From assembly GCA_039026975.1 (NCBI GenBank), contig JBCCLI010000198.1:1-11556 (forward strand): a stretch of DNA of 11,556 nucleotides, given 5' to 3'. Source of the stretch: JBCBKZ01 sp039026975 (GTDB lineage Bacteria > Bacteroidota > Bacteroidia > J057). The translations under genes were made by a program, and so were the position numbers. Positions 1 to 6,600 of the stretch are shown here, piece after piece. The notes below the pieces were generated by a model. That model was not told where the DNA came from and made no database searches. It saw only the letters and a list, made by a program, of their open reading frames with translations. Numbering within the stretch: position 1 is the first letter of the stretch; the number at the start of each line of letters is the position of its first letter.

Positions 1-85
1 ATATATTCTATAAAATAAATTAAAATGGATTGTTTTTGTGTGAGTGTATGTCTGAAATAGAGTAAACGCGCTCACATTTCTCAAA

Positions 86-100
86 AAGTATGACATACTT
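86..100. repeat. 15-base perfect palindrome
   Basis: AAGTATG (86-92), central A, CATACTT (94-100). It lies directly before an ATG at 101 that opens a 63-codon reading frame without other coding support. The size and symmetry suit a dimeric regulator's operator, but there is no confirmed target gene. Confidence 0.4.
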
Positions 101-352
101 ATGTTTTTAGCCGTAAGAAATCTTTTTGGGGGGATCAGATATAGGCTGGTATCACAATTTCCTATAAATACTTATGGAAAGACTATCTCCACAAATTATT
201 CTCAGAGAAGTAAAATGGGTAAAGGTAGAAACCCAGACCTATTAAAAAAGAGTACATCTAGCCAACATATGCGGACAATTCTCATGAAGTAATTCCCCCC
301 TTTCCTTTTGTCTAGGGTGAGAGGCCCGGAGAGAGTTTCCTTCAAGGAATGG

Positions 353-404
353 ATACCCTTTATACAGTTCGTTATCCGGGTATTTCTTTTACAGAAAGGA
401 TACC
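353..404 (+). repeat. Mutually exclusive inverted repeats ATACCC / GGGTAT / ATACC
   Basis: GGGTAT (378-383) can pair either with the upstream ATACCC (353-358) or with the downstream ATACC (400-404) of the terminator-like hairpin. GGATACC occurs twice in direct orientation (351-357, 398-404). Just before lies a perfect 13-base palindrome TTCCTTcAAGGAA (337-349). The layout resembles an antiterminator/terminator switch, but no plus-strand gene follows. Confidence 0.4.
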
Positions 405-412
405 AATTTTTT
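379..412 (+). terminator. Plus-strand terminator-like hairpin with T6 tract
   Basis: GGTAT (379-383) pairs with ATACC (400-404); an inner CTTT/AAAG pairing (386-389 with 395-398) extends the stem with one bulge. The stem is followed by AA and six T (407-412). No plus-strand coding gene ends before it inside the window, so it would terminate either an unseen short transcript or read-through. Confidence 0.45.
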
Positions 413-528
413 CATGTAATCACTTTTGTAAACTACTGTCGATTCAGATGGCTTTTAGGCTAGAACAGCTACGAGCTCATCATACATCAGATTGAGTAAA
501 GCCCTATTCATACCCTTACTACACATAG

Positions 529-569
529 AAATCAGGTGAGAATAAGGAATCCTTACTCCCACCTGATTT
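529..569 (-). terminator. Long-stem terminator downstream of the giant gene
   Basis: Two 20-base arms (529-548 and 550-569) centred on 549 are complementary except at two positions. On the minus strand both exceptions become G-U wobbles, giving a continuous stem; on the plus strand they are A-C mismatches. That asymmetry favours use by the minus-strand transcript ending at 620, 50 bases upstream. The U-rich tail is short (ATTT on the minus strand), while the plus strand has ATTTTCAGCTTTGTTT, so bidirectional use is possible. Confidence 0.7.
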
Positions 570-619
570 TCAGCTTTGTTTATGATCAAATGATACTACC
601 CTTTTCATGGGTATTTATG

Positions 620-3600
620 CTATTCAATCATAAGTCTGTTTATTTTTACAACGCCATTTAATGATGTTCTAACCCAGTACATTCCTGTTGACAAGCCAGA
701 AATATTGAGTTCATGCCTTTGATCATAGCTTTCCTTATCACACTTAGCTACTAGTACTCTTCTTCCGTGAACATCAATTACCTCTGTATTTACCCTTCCC
801 ATCTCAGTACCAAGGAGGAATACATTTGTACGCAATGATGTTCTGTTAGGTAATAAAGATACCTCAAATGTAATCAGGTTATCTGCCAAAGACCCGAAAC
901 TTTGTTGAGGAGCAGGGGAATCACATAACGTTTCTTCCTGGCTTAAGTCTTGAGCAAACCACTGACTTACTGCTTCATTATATAATATTATTCTATCAAT
1001 AGCATGGCCTTGAGACCTACCAGATATCTCCATATTGTATATCCCGGGGAAGTCAAATCGAACGTATATACTGTGAGCATCATGATCACTTGTAAAGGCT
1101 CCCCAGAACCAAGTATTCGCCTCATTCATAAAAAGCTTAAACCATCCATCAGAACCTGATCCATTTGGATTTGGGGTCTTACCGCTACCTTTTGGATATA
1201 CTGTACTACCATCTGATTTTTGTCCAAAAAAATCATCTGCATCGTCAAATCTTAACCAGCTATCGTTATGCTCAGTAGGATTCGCCCCCGTGGCTATTCT
1301 ACTTCTCCAATTCATACGATAAGTCCCCGGATTATTAATCTGAATTTTATAGGTGATCAAACCATTCCCGGGAGTACCAAACGAGTTATTCCCATCCCAT
1401 TTTATATATCCATTTCCTGTATAACCCGGAATATCGGTCTCTAGCACCCATCCGTCTGCCAGCTGTGTTCTCTCAGCCTCCAGGACCACTAGTCCATTTT
1501 CTTCGTTAAAGACAGCTTGGCATCCTGGTACTTCTTCGAATAGAGTGAACGAAATATTAGTAGAATTTCCTTGATCTCCATCGTCATCTTCCGCTATTGC
1601 ATATATATAATAAGATCCGCTCTGGATATTAGCTATCGTTAGTACGTATGGAGGAGCGTTATCTACCTGTAGCAGATTATTTCCATTATAGAAACTGACC
1701 TTGCTGATAGTACCATCTACATCCAGGGCTGTAGCTGTAAAGGTGACATCATCTCCTATAGATATGGATGATGAAGCCTTACTGGAGACCACACTGACTG
1801 ATGGGGGATTGTTGGACTGATTTCCAGTATCATTTCCATTAGAAATGGTAAAGTTTACTTCCTTTTTTACCCCCTCTGTACCCCCTGCGCCACCTGATGA
1901 ATACGGTATGGCTACTAGTGAATAGTTACCTGCTTCTGCATCCCATGGGCTAAAATTACCGCCAGAGTCGCCAAATAAGGCATAAGGTGCTTTTCCTTCT
2001 GTCCTACTAAAGTCTTCTTGCCCGGTCAGATCCATCTTGATGCTTTTTATGGGGAATGAACAGGCATTTCCTTCTGCACGTATGGCAATATCATGATCTA
2101 TATCTCCCAAGTATATAGTCATCCCATCTATTATCTCAAATGCGTCCTCATTAGTTTCTGCATTTACTATTATAAGTTGTGAGACTTCAGAAACTGTACA
2201 AACAGGCTGACAATCAGCTACTGTAACTTGATACGTAATTAGACAGCCTTGTCCACCTCCTAAGGTCAAAGTATACACACCAGCCTGACTCACAACTATA
2301 TTCTCATTACTAGATTGGAATCCTCCTGGACCACTCCATGAAAGTGTAGTGTATCCGTTAACAGTACTATTAATATTAGCTACCCCACTAGTACAGTCCA
2401 GCGTAACTGAGGAAGGAATACTAACCGAGGGATTAAAAAGCTCCTGACTAACAATTACCTGGTCTGAGTTAGTACATCCAGTAGAATTAGTAAAGGTTAC
2501 TGTATAACTTCCTACCTCAGTAATAGTAACATTTGGACCAGATTCAGTAAATCCTCCTGGCCCTGTCCAGTTAAATGTCCCGCCTTCTGAAGCAGTAGCA
2601 CTTAACACAGTGGTAGGCTGCCCACAGCTTAATTGGATATCCTCCCCTGCATTTACTGTAGGCACGCCATTCTCACATGGATCAGATTCCTGATCTATAA
2701 TGGTAAAGTTTATTTGTTTTGGTGTACCTGCTGTTCCTTTGGCCCCTTTTTGGCTATAGGCAATAGCTGTCAATGTATATGATCCTATGGGAAGGGTAAT
2801 ATTAGCATAGTTGCCACCACTATCTCCACCTAATGCATATGGCGCTACTCCTTCTACTCTTGTCAGGTTTAGAGGGCCCTCTAAGTTTAGGAATACACTT
2901 TCCACGGTAAAAGATGGATCATTAGAAAGCTTAGCTACTATGTTAAGAGGGTTTGGATACGTACTAAGATTGATCACTCCTCCATCCTCTATAGCTATTA
3001 ACTCCTGGTTACTAATGGAATTTACCAGCACTAGATTTGCAATCTCTGAGACAGCTTTTCCTTCCAGAATAGTGACATTTCCTAAGGGCTGTATACACTC
3101 CTCATTTTCCCAACTTACCCAAAGGTCATATGTATCGGGAGAAAGATTATTTATAGTAAATGAACCAGCATCATCTGAAATACTGTAAGGAAAGGTAGCT
3201 CCCCCATCTAGGCTAAACAGTAACTGTTCCCTAATACCTCCATTATCAGCATCATCTGGGAATGTAAAAGTTATACTTCCATCATCCGCACCGGTAATAC
3301 TTACATCTTCTTTAACAAAACTCGCAAAGGGAATATCTGTCCCTGTACATGAAGTAGTAAGCTGTGCTTTCAACTCTACTGTTTCACTCTTTCCATCTCC
3401 ATATTCAATGATTAAATCCGCATCAGTATTCCCCTGGAAGGTGCTTTCTAGGGTCAAAAATATAGGGATGGAAGTATTAGGCTGTAGAAGGAAATTTTTT
3501 GTGACATGATCCCCCAAACTAAAACTACCTGCATCAGCCCCGCTAACTAATATATTCTTAACAAATATCCCTGTATTTCCATTTATTGCTGTTAATAATA

Positions 3601-6600
3601 TCTCTTTAGTTTCACCAGGGCTCATACTCACAGAAGCAGGAAGCTGTAGATCACTCCCTACATTTTGAATACCTACAGGATTATTTTCCCCAAACACTTC
3701 CATATTGGTTTGATTGCCCCCTCCTTGTTTAGGAGAACCAGCCGTAATAAATATTCCTTCTCCACTAACTAAAGCTTGGGTTCCGTGCCTGGGAGAGAGC
3801 ATATCAGGCAGGTTTCTCCATTGATTTGTAGTGGGATTATATGCCTCAGTTGTAGCATAGGCCTGACCATTTCCCTCCCCTCCTACTACAATAATCTCAT
3901 CATTAAAAGCAACAGAGCTTGTACCAGCTCTTGGAGTTGGAAGATCAGATACTGTTGACCACTGATTCGTTTCAAAGTCATATACATCAATTTCTGCCAC
4001 TAGAGGAGAAAATACACCTCCTAGTCCCCCACTTAATCTTCCCCCACTCAAGTATAGTTTATTATCAACTATAACTGAGTGGAAGTGGTCTCTTTGATGT
4101 GGGGCATCCTGAAGCTGAGTCCATTCTCCGGTAGCTGGATCATACACATCAAACCAGGAGACATACCCTCCATCATGTCCATCTGTATTTCCTCCTACAA
4201 TGTAAAACTTGTTATCGTGTAGAGCTATCCCAGGCCCTCCCCTACGTCTTGTTTCAGGAATCTCTCCTCCTTGTATCCATTCGTCATTGGTGGGATCATA
4301 CATATGTATGTGATCCGCAGGTAGCTCATTTGGGAAGTTATTATTGACAAAAGCACAAATCACCCAAATAAGTCCTTCATGCTCTACGGCTTGAAAGTGG
4401 TTAAATGGTTTAGGTGCTGATGCTACTTTATCCCAAGTACTAGTAAATATGTTGTACCTCTCCATTATTTGAGGGCTTTCTCTGCCACCAAGCATATAAA
4501 AGTTAGTTCCAGTTTGGATAAAGGAGCATTCATGCCTGGCAATATGATCATTTGTTGTAGGTACGGAAGTCCAGGTGGCCAGCGGATCATGAGATACACT
4601 ATCTCCTTCCTCGTTAGTAAGAATCTCTATGCCACATATAAGTGGATTTTCAACTACATGAATAAACTCTATCTCAAGTAAGTTAGAGATTGTAGTTACC
4701 GGAACTTCAAATACCTTTCCTATCTTGTGGCCAGGATCAGCTGAGAGGTCTATATTAGTTAATGAGCCTATTTGGTTACCATTTATTTCAACATTGAATA
4801 TACGTTTTCCAGGCTCAGCCGTACCTATATAGGCATTTCTCATATACAAGCGAACTAGGTAGTCTCCTTGATTCCCTACATCAAAAGTATACTTAAGTTC
4901 TTCACCTGAGGAAAAGTCGAACCTTTCTGTAGCAAATACCTCGAAAGGTGTGCTATTGGTTATCTCTTTGGGGGTTTTTGGATCCCAGGAGTCTGCCGCC
5001 CCAGCATACTTATTCCCGGTATTTACTTCAAACTTATTCTCACCCAGCGTAGCCCCATCATCAGATACCCATCCCATATACCCATCTAAAGAAGGTAGAT
5101 TAGGACCACCAGCATTAACTCTAAATAGGGGTAGATTCTTAGCTTCGGAGGGGATAGAGTCCGTTTCGCTTAAAATTTCAATTCCACTTACTACGGGATT
5201 TTGTACATAATGTATAAATTCTAACTCAATGAGATTATCAGGAGTAGTCACATCTACTTCAATAAATGTAGCTGTCTTAAACCCAACTAGGGAATTCAAG
5301 TCAATATCCTTTAGAGATGGAAAAATACTACCATCCATTACTACGGTGAATACCCTGCTGCCTGGCTCAGATGTACCTATGTACCCTTCTCTTAAGTAGA
5401 GCCTTACTCTATAATTCCCAGCCTCCTCTACATCAAAGGTATACTTCATCTCCTCTCCAGAACTAAAATCAAATCTTTCTGTATTAAAGATGGAAAAAGG
5501 GGTACGGCTTTGAATATTAGATGAAACATTTGGCCCCCACACATTCGCTGGAGATTCATAGGTGCTACCTGTATTGACAGTGAATCTATTTATATCCAGG
5601 GTGGCGTTGATGTCTGAAACCCAGGCTATTCCCCCATCTACTGATGGAATTGTAGGGCCTCCAGCATTGACTCTGAAGATGGCACTTAGATCAGCAGGAA
5701 TCAAATCAGAAAATACATTTAGATAATCCCAGTTAGAAGCAAATCCGTCCTCTTCATCTGCTGTCCCAATTATTCCTACTGCTAAGGGGAAGGCAGGATT
5801 TTGAACAGCAGATAATAATTTTCCACTCAGAAAAATTGGATTACCAATAGTGTTTTTAGTAGGTGAGCCATCCTTTGCATAGGCCATTTGTGCAGTACCA
5901 GCAACTGGGTCTATAATAAAATATAAGTCCAGTGTTGTAAATCCGGATCCAATAGTAGCTGTTGGAAGCCCGGCTGTAGAAGAGCCTGCTACTTCCCCGG
6001 CAACCACTAACGTATTCCCACTTAGGACTAGCTTAAGATAGTCATCCTGAAATCCATCTCCTATAAAGATGCCCTGAGATTCAGTTGGACTGTGGCTATA
6101 AAAAGGAGCTATCATCCTTCCGTTTACGATAAACGTATTTGTATTTTCATCTACATTCACCCCATACTGAAAGGCTTTTTCTTGGTTGTTAGAAAATGCA
6201 TCTCCCTCTGTATGATAAATAGTCATTCCGCCAACAGCTCCTCCAAGAATATCATCTGAGTCTGTGGTAGTAGCACCCGGATCATCTAACCAGTCCAAGT
6301 AATTTGGACCGTTTGCACCATTATTCATAAGGCCTGTCAATCCTAAACCCAGATAGCCTTTCAAGAGTAGCTGATCTGAAAATAGCTCATTAGTTACAGG
6401 TAAATCGAAAGGAGATCCTAATTGAAAAGGATCAGCTGAGTCAGCAATTCCATCTCCGTCATCATCAGGATCATTTAGATTCGAAATTTTGTCATTATCA
6501 AAATCATCTGGCTTGGAGGCTGGAAAGCAGATATTTGTTCCATTATCAATCTCATCTTGATTTGTGTATCCATCCAGGTCATTATCTGCATTAGGATCAT

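Larger units (their letters stand above)
1..528. other. Intergenic region without a supported protein gene
   Basis: No frame runs in from the left edge on the plus strand: all three plus frames hit stops within the first 25 bases. No tRNA or rRNA signature is seen. The stretch is AT-rich with a short G/C-containing part around 311-336, and holds the palindrome at 86-100, an inverted repeat TGTGAG/CTCACA (39-44, 71-76) and the hairpins at 337-412. A reading frame at 101-292 (63 codons) has no recognisable similarity, no ribosome-binding signal and ordinary chance length. Confidence 0.6.

Noticed and set aside
101..292. 63-codon plus-strand reading frame after the 15-base palindrome
   Set aside because: No recognisable domain, no ribosome-binding signal and chance length in a gene-free stretch. 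Kept only as part of the intergenic description.
597..613. TACCC / GGGTA inverted repeat just after the giant gene
   Set aside because: Five base pairs and no T tract; the longer stem at 529-569 is a better terminator.
2811..3188. 125-codon plus-strand frame, and others at 4469-4681, 4950-5210, 6564-6809, 8048-8335 and 9438-9656
   Set aside because: All lie antisense inside strongly supported minus-strand genes and show no domain of their own.
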